Assembly (NCBI GenBank): GCA_016871855.1
Contig: VHBQ01000029.1
Coordinates: 1-36,656, forward strand
DNA from: Gemmatimonadota bacterium
GTDB lineage: Bacteria > Gemmatimonadota > Gemmatimonadetes > Gemmatimonadales > Gemmatimonadaceae
Length of the DNA: 36,656 nt
Direction of reading: 5' to 3'
Below, piece after piece: positions 15,799-23,505 of this stretch. A program made the position numbers and the translations under genes. Numbering within the stretch: the stretch's first letter is position 1; the number at the start of each line of letters is the position of its first letter. The notes beneath the pieces are model-generated. The model was not told where the DNA came from. It searched no databases and was given only the letters and a program-made list of their open reading frames with translations.

Positions 15799-16872
15799 AT
15801 GCATACCTGCACCTCACCGAAGCCGGGCAGTATGTGGCGCTGCGCTACACGTCACGCGCTGTTCGCGCTTGCCTTTTCCGCCGGGGCGGCCGTCGCCCAG
15901 ACCGACACTTCTCTCGTCGCCCCCGGCGGCAAGCTCGAGCGCGTCTTCTGCTGCGGCGTCTTTCTCGAGGGGCCAGCCGCCGCCCCCGATGGCTCGATCT
16001 ACTTCACGGACATCACCGCCACGTACAACTACGTGGGGCGGCCGCTGGACCAGCAGGGCGGCGTGATCCGCCGCTACGACCCGAAGACGGGCAAGACGAC
16101 GGTCTTTCAGTCGCCGAGCGCGATGGCGACGGGAATAGAGTTCGGGCCGAACGGGCAGATGTACGTGACGCACGCGGCGCACTTGGGCACGCGGCTCGTC
16201 ACGCGGATCGATCTCGCGACCGGGCTTGGCTACGTGTCGGCGTACCGGTTCAACGGGCGACCATTCAACTCGCCTAACGACCTCGCCGCCGACCATCAGG
16301 GGCGCATCTTCTTCTCGGATCCGCGCTACATCGGCGACGAGTCGATTGATCAGCCGGTGATGGGCGTCTACCGCATTGACACCGACGGCAAGGTCTCCAT
16401 CGTCACGGCCGACCTCGGCAAGCCGAACGGCGTCGCGATCTCGCCCGACCAGAAGACGCTGTACGTGGCGAGCATCGGCAAGTCGGAGATCGATCGCCTG
16501 CCACAGCCCGTGCCGACGCGCAGCGCGCTCGAGGCGATCGTCGCGTATGACATCCAGCCGGACGGTTCGGTGAAGTTCAACCGGCTGGTCGTGGACTACC
16601 TGGCGGCGCCCGCGCGTCCGGAGAAGAACGGGCCGGACGGGATCGACACCGACATCCACGGCAACATCTGGGGGGCGCAGCTCGCGTGGAAGGCGGTGGT
16701 AGCGTACAGCCCGGACGGGAACGAACTCGGCCGCATCCCGATTGAGGAAGGGGCGACGAACGTCGAGTTCGGACGTGGGACGGAGGCGGACGTGCTGTAC
16801 ATCACCGGGCGCACGGGGCTGTACCGCGTGAAGGTGAAGACGCGCGGGTGGCATGCGGGGGAAACGCGCTAG
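15799..16872 (+). CDS. Exported SMP-30/gluconolactonase/LRE-like beta-propeller protein
   Basis: A 357-residue secreted protein with a signal peptide ending near GAAVAQ. The domain shows the SMP-30 pattern: EGPAAAPDGSIYFTDI near the start (metal-ligand Glu), RFNGRPFNSPNDLAADHQGRIFFSD (conserved Asn/Asp ligands), KPNGVAISPDQKTLYVA and GPDGIDTDIHGNIWGA. These six-bladed propellers bind Ca/Zn and open sugar lactones or related esters. The exact substrate is unknown. The ATG at 15799 is 2 nt after the BNR gene stop; a GTG at 15793 overlapping that stop is possible. The two exported propeller proteins form one transcription unit. Confidence 0.87.
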   Translation: MHTCTSPKPGSMWRCATRHALFALAFSAGAAVAQTDTSLVAPGGKLERVFCCGVFLEGPAAAPDGSIYFTDITATYNYVGRPLDQQGGVIRRYDPKTGKTTVFQSPSAMATGIEFGPNGQMYVTHAAHLGTRLVTRIDLATGLGYVSAYRFNGRPFNSPNDLAADHQGRIFFSDPRYIGDESIDQPVMGVYRIDTDGKVSIVTADLGKPNGVAISPDQKTLYVASIGKSEIDRLPQPVPTRSALEAIVAYDIQPDGSVKFNRLVVDYLAAPARPEKNGPDGIDTDIHGNIWGAQLAWKAVVAYSPDGNELGRIPIEEGATNVEFGRGTEADVLYITGRTGLYRVKVKTRGWHAGETR

Positions 16873-16902
16873 CAGGATGTGGCTGTGACGGCTCGCACGG
16901 CG

Positions 16903-17061
16903 CACTGCTTCACCACGGAGGCACGGAGGACACAGAGAAGTGCGACAGCAACTTCTTGGGGGAACTGCGTGCGCCACTCAGTAGTCTGAGTGGCGCGCTG
17001 TTGTTACCCCCAGGGTCGTCGCCCTACTTCGTGTCCTCCGTGCCTCCGTGGTGAAGTAGTG
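16903..17061. repeat. Long inverted repeat, 31-nt arms with one mismatch
   Basis: The left arm (16903-16933) and right arm (17031-17061) are reverse complements at 30 of 31 positions, with about 97 nt between. The arms contain CACCACGGAGGCACGGAGGA, a word type that turns up as dispersed intergenic repeats in several uncultured bacterial groups (from memory, not searched). A second perfect hairpin is nested inside. It fills most of the 219-nt gap between convergent genes; no coding potential is evident. Confidence 0.85.
16971..16996. terminator. Hairpin terminator between convergent genes
   Basis: GCGCCACTCAG, loop TAGT, CTGAGTGGCGC: a perfect 11-bp stem with a 4-nt loop. The plus-strand tail is GCTGTTGTTAC, only weakly T-rich. 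It lies about 100 nt after the SMP-30-like gene and about 95 nt from the MFS gene stop, so it could stop transcription from both sides. Confidence 0.6.
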
Positions 17062-17091
17062 CCCGTCTCCGCGTACACCCCCTAACGCCCG

Positions 17092-18294
17092 TCAGCGCCC
17101 CTCGTGCCACGCGCGCGCCACGGGCGCCAGCACGGCACCGGCGAACAGGCCGATGACAACCACCGTCGTGCCGACGCCAATGAAGATCGCGTCGTAGTCG
17201 GGCACGCCACTGCCGCGGCGGGTGATCTCCACCGCGATGCCGCCGGCGATGGGACCGGTGAGGAAGCCGAAGCTTCCCGCCACTTGGAAGGCCCCGAACA
17301 ACCCTTCGCCGGATCCGTGCCGCGCGAACTCGGAGACGAGCAGGAGGTTCGGCGCGAACATCAACGCGCTGGTCACGCCGGAGAGCAGCATGGCCCAGGG
17401 GAGGGCCCCGTGCGGCACCAGGCCGTACGTGGAGTAGACGACGCCGAACGCCACCGTGCCGCCGATAATCGGCCAGAACCAGCCCACGCGATCAGCGAGC
17501 CGCCCGACGGGCCAGCACAGCACTGCGAACGGCACGAGGAAGAGCGCCATCAGCAGGCCGCGCTCCGACGGCGAGACTTTCTGAACCTCGCTGAGGTACA
17601 GCGTAAACGTCGAGACGAACACGCCGACCGTGAACCGGTCAATGAAGCCGAACACCAGCGGCATCCAGACGGCCAGCGAGGTGCGCTTCCATTCGTAGCG
17701 ATGGCGCGTGACCGCCGCTTGGCCGGCGGGGAGAGGCGGAATGGCCAGCGACGCGAGCGCGGCCAACGCGAGCAGCGCCGCGCCGGAGTAGTAGACCACC
17801 TCGACGCCGCGCTCGACAAGCCAGCCGCCGAGCGGCGAGCCGACGGCGACGCCGGCCATCAGCGCGGTGGCCACCAATCCCAGCGTGGCCCCGCGACGCT
17901 CCCCGCCCAGTCGATTCGCGGCGACCATCAGCAGCGTCACTGCGGGGAGGTGCGCGACGCCGTCAATCGCGCGCCAAATGAGCAGCACGGTCACCGACGG
18001 CGCCGCGTTCATCCCGAGAAACGCGACCGCGTTGATGAGCAGCGAACCGACAAGCCACGCGCGCAGATTGGGCCAGCGGCGGAACAGCACCATCACAATG
18101 GGCACCGCCACGATGCCGGTGGCCATGTTGATGGCCGTGAACGCGTGGGCGTCGGCGCGCGAGCCGCCGAGGTGCACGATCACCAGCTCGTTCAACCCGG
18201 CGACGACCAGCGTGAGGGGGACGAGCGTGAGGAATGTGGCGAGTGCAATCGCGCGCCGCGCGTACCGGGCCTCGGGCGTATACGCCGGCGTCAT
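17092..18294 (-). CDS. Major facilitator superfamily transporter
   Basis: A 400-residue integral membrane protein with about 12 predicted helices in two halves. Family marks include the loop 2-3 region VMVLFRRWPNLRAW, GLVATALMAGVAVGSPLGGWLVERG (the helix 5 region common in exporters) and PVGRLADRVGWFWP in the second half, the repeated motif A-like loop. The type is closest to drug or metabolite exporters of the DHA group, but no substrate can be named. Its ATG overlaps the TGA of the GspF-like gene by one base (TGATG), so the two are translated together. Confidence 0.88.
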   Translation of the reverse strand: MTPAYTPEARYARRAIALATFLTLVPLTLVVAGLNELVIVHLGGSRADAHAFTAINMATGIVAVPIVMVLFRRWPNLRAWLVGSLLINAVAFLGMNAAPSVTVLLIWRAIDGVAHLPAVTLLMVAANRLGGERRGATLGLVATALMAGVAVGSPLGGWLVERGVEVVYYSGAALLALAALASLAIPPLPAGQAAVTRHRYEWKRTSLAVWMPLVFGFIDRFTVGVFVSTFTLYLSEVQKVSPSERGLLMALFLVPFAVLCWPVGRLADRVGWFWPIIGGTVAFGVVYSTYGLVPHGALPWAMLLSGVTSALMFAPNLLLVSEFARHGSGEGLFGAFQVAGSFGFLTGPIAGGIAVEITRRGSGVPDYDAIFIGVGTTVVVIGLFAGAVLAPVARAWHEGR

Positions 18295-19115
18295 CAGCGG
18301 AACCCATCCTCGTAGAGGTCGGCGATCTTGCGCAGGGTGGTGCTGAAGTCGCCCGTGCGGTCGGCCACGGCCATCGCGCCGATGAGATCGGCGGTCATGT
18401 GCGGCGCCGTGGAGAAGACCTCGTGCAGCCCACCGGCGGCGAGTTGGTGCTCGTCCATCGCGTTCACGAATGCGGTGAGCTCCGGATCGGCGGCGGCCTC
18501 GGCGGCCAGCCGAATAGCGCGGGGGAGGGGCAGGCCGGCCTCCACGCCGGTGGCGAGGGCGCGCGCGAAGCGGGCTCGGACAAGCGGCGGTTTCTTGCCG
18601 TAGTTCTCGGCGACCATCATCAGGAATGACCCGCCCGAGGTGATCCAGGCGATGGTCCCGGTGGTGACGAACCCGACATACGCGCCGACGTGGCCGAAGT
18701 ACAGGAGAGGAAAGGGGGCGATGAAAACCGCGCAGATGGCGGTAAACATGGGATACGCCATCTGCTTCTTGATCCAGAGGATGAGGCGGTGCTTGGACTG
18801 GTAGAACTGCCCTAGCAGGTGCAACGCCTCCTCGAAGGTCCCGGTTTCCTCGCCGAGGACGAGGAGGGCACGCTCCATCGGCTCGAAGCGCTTGCCACCG
18901 GTGCGCACGAGGTAGGTGACCCGCTGGCCGCGGCGCGCGCCGTCGAGCAGCCAGTCGCGCATCTCCTCCACGTGCGGCGCGCCGCGCGGCCCCATGGTGC
19001 GCAGAGCGTGTTCGTTGGTGAGCCCGGCATGCACCGCCGCCCGCCACATGCGGTAGAACTCCTCGCGATGGCGGCCGTCGTCGAGGGCGCGGTAGGCGGA
19101 GAGGAAACTGGGCAC
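18294..19115 (-). CDS. Short GspF/PilC-like type II secretion F-domain protein
   Basis: A 273-residue protein with two F-domain-like helical regions. The first contains ERALLVLGEETGTFEEALHLLGQFYQ, leading into two membrane helices (about residues 105-155). The second starts FARALATGVEAGLPLPRAIRLAAEA and ends GAMAVADRTGDFSTTLRKIADLYED. The GE-x-TG-x-F/L pattern is the GspF/PilC signature. Canonical GspF is about 400 residues and ends with a third membrane helix; here the chain stops right after the second F domain. No other secretion or pilus genes are nearby, so its role is unclear. The start is a GTG at 19115, six bases after TATCTT, which may be a -10 box. Confidence 0.75.
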   Translation of the reverse strand: MPSFLSAYRALDDGRHREEFYRMWRAAVHAGLTNEHALRTMGPRGAPHVEEMRDWLLDGARRGQRVTYLVRTGGKRFEPMERALLVLGEETGTFEEALHLLGQFYQSKHRLILWIKKQMAYPMFTAICAVFIAPFPLLYFGHVGAYVGFVTTGTIAWITSGGSFLMMVAENYGKKPPLVRARFARALATGVEAGLPLPRAIRLAAEAAADPELTAFVNAMDEHQLAAGGLHEVFSTAPHMTADLIGAMAVADRTGDFSTTLRKIADLYEDGFR

Positions 19116-19119
19116 GCGG

Positions 19120-19297
19120 GGAAGATAGTGGGACGGGGGACGAGGGCGGAGTGCGGTGGGTTGGTGCGGAGGGAGGAGTGGGGTGCGGCGGGAGGAGGGA
19201 CGAGGCGGATGCGTGGAGCCCTTCGTACATTCTCCCTCGTCCCCCCTCTCTCCTCCCTCCACTCCTCCCTCCGCACCCCGCACTCGTCCCTCCTCCC
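19120..19297. repeat. Purine/pyrimidine imperfect palindrome between divergent genes
   Basis: The left half of this 178-nt gap is G/A-rich (for example GGAGGGAGGAGTGGGGTGCGG) and the right half is C/T-rich (CTCCTCCCTCCACTCCTCCC, CCGCACCCCGCACTCGTCCC). The halves are imperfect reverse complements over roughly 60 nt. About 35 nt of mixed sequence in the middle includes CCTTCGTACATTCTC, a possible promoter for the AAA gene. The region could form a large hairpin, a triplex or a quadruplex. No gene is visible. Confidence 0.7.
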
Positions 19298-20794
19298 ATG
19301 CCACTCGACTCCGACTTCGACGAACTCGAGCTCCTGATTCGCGCCAAGTACGCGCTGATCGTCCTGGACACGGTGGAAGTAGAGCGCGCCGAGCAGGGGC
19401 TGGCGATGTGTGCCTCGCGGCTGAACCTGCTGTACTTCACGTGGAGCCGATCGCGCGGACTGCGCCGCGGTGTGCTCGCCTCCGACCCGGTGATGAACAA
19501 CAGCGAGGAACCGGCGCGTGCGCTGGCCGCCGCGGTCGAGGAAGGCGCGGGGCTCTTCCACTTCCGCGGCCTCGGCGAACACCTGGACGATGCGGCGGTG
19601 GTGAGCCATGTGCTCGATGTTGTGCAGCAGTTCGGCACGCGACGCGGCGCGCTGGTGCTCACGGGGCACAACATCCGGCTCCCGGACGCGCTGCGTCCCC
19701 ACGCGACGGTGATCCGGCTGGCCGGCGCCACATACGACGACCACCGCCAGCTGCTGGAGAAGCTGATCCGCGAGTACTCCGCGAAGATGCCGGTGCGCGT
19801 GGAGCTCTCGCGTGAGGATCGCGTGCGCTTCATCAACAACCTGATGGGACTGACGCTCACTGAGTCGGAGAAGATCATCACCCGCCTGATCGTCGAGGAC
19901 GGCGCGCTTGACGCGAAGGACATCGAGCGGGTGAACGCCGCCAAGCGGCAGATCGTGGAGCAAGACGGCCTGCTGGAGTTCTATCCGCACACCTCGGGGC
20001 TCGACCAGGTAGCCGGCCTCGGCGGGCTCAAGGCCTGGTTGCAGCGTCGTCGCGCCGTGGTGACCGACCCGCGACGCGCCGAGGAATTTGGGCTCGGATT
20101 CCCAAAGGGCGTGCTGCTCCTTGGCGTGCCCGGCTGCGGCAAGAGCCTGTGCGCCAAGTCGGTGGCGCACGAGTGGGGGCTGCCGCTGCTCAAGCTCGAT
20201 CCGTCGAACCTTTACGACAAGTACGTCGGCGAAAGCGAGCACAACTTCAAGCGGGCAATGCTCACCGCAGAGCGGCTCGCTCCGATTGTGCTGTGGATCG
20301 ACGAACTGGAGAAGGCCTTCGCGTCGGCGAGCGCGGACGCCGACGGCGGCGTGTCGCACCGCATCTTTGGCACGTTCTTGAGCTGGTTGCAGGACCGCCG
20401 CGGCGATGTCTTCGTGGTGGCGACGTCGAACGACGTGGCCAAGCTTCCGCCGGAGTTCATCCGCAAGGGGCGCTTCGACGAGATCTTCTTCGTGGACCTG
20501 CCGGGCGACGCGGCGCGAGCGGAGATCCTGCGCATCCACCTGCGGAAGCGAAAGCAGGATCCCGAGAAGCTCGACCTGGCCGATCTGGTCGCCGCCACCA
20601 AGGGATTCAGCGGCGCGGAGATCGAGGAGAGCATCGTGAGCGCGATGTACGCCGCGTTCGCCAAGGGGACCACGGTGGACACGGACGCGCTGCTCGCGGA
20701 AATCTCGGCGACCCGGCCGCTGTCCAAGACGATGCCCGAGCGGCTGGATGCGCTGCGGCGGTGGGCGTCGCATCGGACGGTGGGAGCGGAGTGA
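19298..20794 (+). CDS. Ycf46-like AAA ATPase
   Basis: A 498-residue protein. The N-terminal half (1-220) has the Ycf46 pattern: ELELLIRAKYALIVLDTVEVERAEQ and a degenerate RecA-like fold. The C-terminal half is a complete AAA module: Walker A GVPGCGKS, the pore-loop segment LYDKYVGESE, Walker B IVLWIDELEKAF, sensor 1 FVVATSNDV, the arginine-finger region RKGRFDEIFFVDLP and a lid with the GFSGAEIEES sensor 2. Ycf46-type proteins occur in cyanobacteria, plastids and many bacteria, with poorly defined roles in stress or carbon uptake. The ATG at 19298 gives the usual family length. It is divergent from the GspF-like gene. Confidence 0.88.
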   Translation: MPLDSDFDELELLIRAKYALIVLDTVEVERAEQGLAMCASRLNLLYFTWSRSRGLRRGVLASDPVMNNSEEPARALAAAVEEGAGLFHFRGLGEHLDDAAVVSHVLDVVQQFGTRRGALVLTGHNIRLPDALRPHATVIRLAGATYDDHRQLLEKLIREYSAKMPVRVELSREDRVRFINNLMGLTLTESEKIITRLIVEDGALDAKDIERVNAAKRQIVEQDGLLEFYPHTSGLDQVAGLGGLKAWLQRRRAVVTDPRRAEEFGLGFPKGVLLLGVPGCGKSLCAKSVAHEWGLPLLKLDPSNLYDKYVGESEHNFKRAMLTAERLAPIVLWIDELEKAFASASADADGGVSHRIFGTFLSWLQDRRGDVFVVATSNDVAKLPPEFIRKGRFDEIFFVDLPGDAARAEILRIHLRKRKQDPEKLDLADLVAATKGFSGAEIEESIVSAMYAAFAKGTTVDTDALLAEISATRPLSKTMPERLDALRRWASHRTVGAE

Positions 20795-20800
20795 GCAGCG

Positions 20801-20916
20801 CGGAACGGGGAGGAGGCAGGGGCGAAGGAACGAGGGCTGAGGAGTGGAACGGGGTACGCGTGCCTCGTTCCGAATCCCGGTTCTCGTTCCTTCGCCTCTA
20901 CCCCCTCCCTGTTCCG
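20801..20916. repeat. Long inverted repeat between convergent genes (34-nt arms)
   Basis: The arms 20801-20834 and 20883-20916 are reverse complements at 30 of 34 positions; both contain GGCGAAGGAACGAG on one strand. A short inner pair, GGAACG (20846-20851) and CGTTCC (20866-20871), can stack inside the loop. The element starts 6 nt after the AAA stop and ends at the base next to the lactate permease stop, so it exactly fills the gap and probably works as a bidirectional terminator. Confidence 0.8.
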
Positions 20917-22668
20917 TCACGCCAGCATCATCACCCAAAGCCCCACCAGGCTCGCCAGCACCACCGAGTGCCAGAAGACCCGGCGCAGGATGAGGCCTTC
21001 GTGCCCGACGAAGTCGGTGGCCGCGCCGGCGACGACGATGCTCTGGGCGTCGATCATCTTCCCCATCACGCCGCCAGCGCTGTTGGCGGCGGCCATGAGC
21101 ACCGCGCTCACGCCGACTTGCGTGGCGGTGAGCACCTGCAGCGAGCCGAAGAGGACGTTGCTCGACGTGTCGCTGCCGGTGAGGGCGACGCCGAGCCAGC
21201 CGAGCATCGTGCCGAAGTACGGATACGCGCGGCCCGTGTGCGCAAAGGCCAGGCCAAGGATGGCGTCGAGGCCCGAGTAGCGCATGACGAACCCGATGCC
21301 GAACATCGCGGCGATGGTCAGCAGCGGAATGCGTGCGCGCCGGAGCGCGTCCGCATACGCTGACGTGATGGCGCGGCGGCCGGCGCGCATCGCGAGGGCG
21401 GCGACGAGGCCGGACAGGAGAATCGCCGTCCCGGTGGCCGAGAGCCAGTTGAACGTGTAGAGCGCGGCCTCCGGCTTCGCCGCTGCAACCACGGGCGGTG
21501 TGCGCTCCACGATGTTGTGCAGGCCGGGCACCTGCACGACGGGGGCGGAGAGCGCGTTCAGTCCGCTCTTCACCGTCGGCACGCCCCAGGCGAAAACGAA
21601 GACGGCGAGGATGAGCCAGGGGAGCCAGGCGCGCATTACGTCGATGGGAGGTGCAGGGACCGGGGAGGCAGGGTGTGGTTCAGGGACCTGGGAGGCAGGG
21701 TGTGGTTCAGGGACCAGGGAGGCAGGGTGTCGTTCAGGGACCAGGGAGGCAGGGTGTGGTTCAGGGACCGAGGTGGCAGAGTGTGGTACAGGGGCAAGGG
21801 GCGTTTCCGGCGCACCCTGCACTTCGCTCTGCCTCCCTGCTCCTTGCACCTCGTCTCTGGGTTTCCAAACCCGAAGGAACACCCCCAACGCCCCCATCGA
21901 GCATATCGCCGCGACGATGTCCACCAGCCACGGGCCGTGGTACGTGGCCATGAGGTACTGCGGGATCGCGAATGCGCCGCCGGCGACTGCGAGCGCCGGC
22001 CAGACGGCCAGCGTGCGCCGGAGGCCCGCGTAGGCCGCGACGAGCCAGAACGGGACGATGACGCTGAACGGCGGCAGGATGCGTCCGACCATGGCCGAGA
22101 GTTCCTGCACGTCGAGTCCCGTGACGCCGCTGAGTGCGATGATGGGCGTGCCGAGCGCACCGAACGCGACCGGGGCGGTATTCGCCAGGAGCGACAGCAC
22201 CGCGCTCTCGAGCGGGGCGAAGCCGAGTCCGACCAGCAGCGCCGAGGTGATGGCGACTGGCGTGCCGAACCCCGCGGCGCCCTCGAAAAAGGCGCCAAGG
22301 GAGAAGGCAACGAGCACCAACTGCAGGCGGCGGTCGGTGGTGACGTCGGCGATGTGTTCGCGCAGCGCGTCAAACGCGCCGTGCTCCACCGCCAGCCGGT
22401 AGAGGAAGAGGACGTTGATGAGGATCCAGCCGATGGGGAACAGGCCGTAGGCGGCGCCGAGCGCAGCCGAGGCGGCGGCGGCGGCGAGCGGCATTCCGGA
22501 GACGGCGATGGCGATACCGAGCGCCGAGCACAGCCCGAGCACAGCGGCCCAGTGCGCCTGGACCTTCTGCGAGGCGAGCGCGCCGAGCAGCAACACCACC
22601 GGGATCGCGGCGACGAGCGTTGAAACCACGGCGTTGCCGAGCGGGTCGTACGGTTGCGGCCAGGTCAC
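20917..22668 (-). CDS. lctP: L-lactate permease (LctP family) with a repeat-bearing loop
   Basis: A 583-residue, many-helix transporter. Family marks include the GAFFEGAAGFGTPVAI segment, ANTAPVAFGALGTPIIAL, FGIGFVMRYSGLD, LGWLGVALTGSDTSSNVLFG and MAAANSAGGVMGKMIDAQSI, all typical of LctP/GlcA permeases that take up lactate or glycolate with protons. The start is a GTG at 22668, just before the first helix, with no evident ribosome site. The cytoplasmic loop before AWLPWLIL is expanded: about residues 294-338 are five near-copies of a nine-residue unit (VPEPHPASL-like), preceded by more Gln/Gly/Pro-rich sequence. The helices on both sides look intact, so the protein is probably functional. 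The gene stands alone between inverted repeats. Confidence 0.9.
   Translation of the reverse strand: MTWPQPYDPLGNAVVSTLVAAIPVVLLLGALASQKVQAHWAAVLGLCSALGIAIAVSGMPLAAAAASAALGAAYGLFPIGWILINVLFLYRLAVEHGAFDALREHIADVTTDRRLQLVLVAFSLGAFFEGAAGFGTPVAITSALLVGLGFAPLESAVLSLLANTAPVAFGALGTPIIALSGVTGLDVQELSAMVGRILPPFSVIVPFWLVAAYAGLRRTLAVWPALAVAGGAFAIPQYLMATYHGPWLVDIVAAICSMGALGVFLRVWKPRDEVQGAGRQSEVQGAPETPLAPVPHSATSVPEPHPASLVPERHPASLVPEPHPASQVPEPHPASPVPAPPIDVMRAWLPWLILAVFVFAWGVPTVKSGLNALSAPVVQVPGLHNIVERTPPVVAAAKPEAALYTFNWLSATGTAILLSGLVAALAMRAGRRAITSAYADALRRARIPLLTIAAMFGIGFVMRYSGLDAILGLAFAHTGRAYPYFGTMLGWLGVALTGSDTSSNVLFGSLQVLTATQVGVSAVLMAAANSAGGVMGKMIDAQSIVVAGAATDFVGHEGLILRRVFWHSVVLASLVGLWVMMLA
21654..21788. 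repeat. Five tandem 27-bp units inside the lactate permease gene
   Basis: Units start at 21654, 21681, 21708, 21735 and 21762 with the form CAGGGACCxGGGAGGCAGGG-TGTGGTT; the first four differ at only one to three positions, and the fifth is more diverged. Because 27 is a multiple of three, the array keeps the reading frame and encodes a Pro/His/Ser-rich nonapeptide repeat. The words GCAGGG and GGGTG resemble those of the G-rich intergenic repeats in this window. Confidence 0.92.
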
Positions 22669-22842
22669 GGGCAGAGGGGAAGGGAAGGCGTGAAGATGCC
22701 GCGTGCGAGGCCGGCCCGCTACCGTGGCACTTCTGGCGCGCGCGGGGTATTCTCTATCGGTCACCGAGGAGCTGGAGCCAGCGAGTGCCAGCCGTCCACG
22801 GTGCGATGCCACGTCTCCACATTCGCTGAGGATGCCCCGCCC

Positions 22843-23226
22843 ATGAAGATCCGTCTCCTTGCCGCCGCCGTCGTTGCCCTCGTGCTGCCAAGCGCCTTGG
22901 CCGCGCAGGACGCACCGAAGCCGGCCCTCGATCCCGTCGGCAAGTACCAGGTACAGGCCGTCGTGCAGGGCCAAACCGCCGCCTTCGAGATGATCGTCGA
23001 GAAGAAGGACGACGGAACATACACGGGCACGCTCGCGAACCCGGATTTCGGCACGTCGATCATCGCGTCGCTCAAGGTCGAGGGGCGGACGGTCAAGATC
23101 GTGCTCGCCACGCCGCAGGGGACGGAGGCAACGATCGAGTGCACGGTTGCAGAGGACGGCACCGTGGACGGGAGCTGGGCGATGCAGGGAGATGGGGGGA
23201 AGATCACTGGCAAGAAGTTGCCGTAG
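22843..23226 (+). CDS. Small exported protein, unknown function
   Basis: A 127-residue protein with a good signal peptide (MKIRLLAAAVVALVLPSALA, cleaved near AAQ). The mature part of about 105 residues is all beta-like, alternating polar and hydrophobic residues: GKYQVQAVVQGQTAAFEMIV, DGTYTGTLANP, GTVDGSWAMQGDGGKITGKKLP. This looks like a small periplasmic beta-barrel or sandwich; I do not recognise a family name with confidence. GAGGA lies 10 bases upstream of the ATG. A promoter may lie near GGGTATTCTCTATC (22745-22758). The stop is followed at once by the repeat and hairpin region. Confidence 0.8.
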   Translation: MKIRLLAAAVVALVLPSALAAQDAPKPALDPVGKYQVQAVVQGQTAAFEMIVEKKDDGTYTGTLANPDFGTSIIASLKVEGRTVKIVLATPQGTEATIECTVAEDGTVDGSWAMQGDGGKITGKKLP

Positions 23227-23228
23227 CG

Positions 23229-23503
23229 ACAGAGAACGACAGAAAACGACAGAGAACTACAGAGAACGACAGGAATCCACAGAGGCCCGGCGGCGATCAT
23301 CGCACCGGGCCTCTGTCGTATTCTGTCGTATTCTGTCGTATTCTGTCGTATTCTGTCGTATTCTGTCGTATTCTGTCGTATTCTGTCGTATTCTGTCGTT
23401 CTCTGTCGTTCTCTGTCGTTCTCTGTCGTTCTCTGTCGTTCTCTGTCGTTCTCTGTCGTTCTCTGTCGTTCTCTGTCGTTCTCTGTCGTTCTCTGTCGTC
23501 CTC
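23229..23503. repeat. 10-bp tandem array flanking a hairpin; arms complementary
   Basis: Left of a GC-rich hairpin, about five units of type AGAGAACGAC run to 23280. Right of it, about eight copies of TTCTGTCGTA and then about ten copies of CTCTGTCGTT run to about 23500. The right units are the reverse complement of the left units, so the left arm can pair in any register with the right array, making a long slippable stem. Period 10 is near one helical turn. The element fills the gap between the small exported protein and the convergent ABC gene. Reading frames across it are repeat artefacts. Confidence 0.93.
23281..23314 (+). terminator. Bidirectional hairpin terminator at the core of the 10-bp array
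   Basis: AGAGGCCCGG pairs perfectly with CCGGGCCTCT, and inside it GCGAT pairs with ATCGC, so nearly the whole 34 nt folds. On the plus strand the tail is GTCGTATTCTGTCGTATT, rich in T. It lies 54 nt after the small exported protein and in the gap before the convergent ABC gene end. Confidence 0.75.
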
Positions 23504-23505
23504 TC

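Noticed and set aside
23321-23500. CRISPR array
   Set aside because: Units are contiguous with no unique spacers and no cas genes are near.
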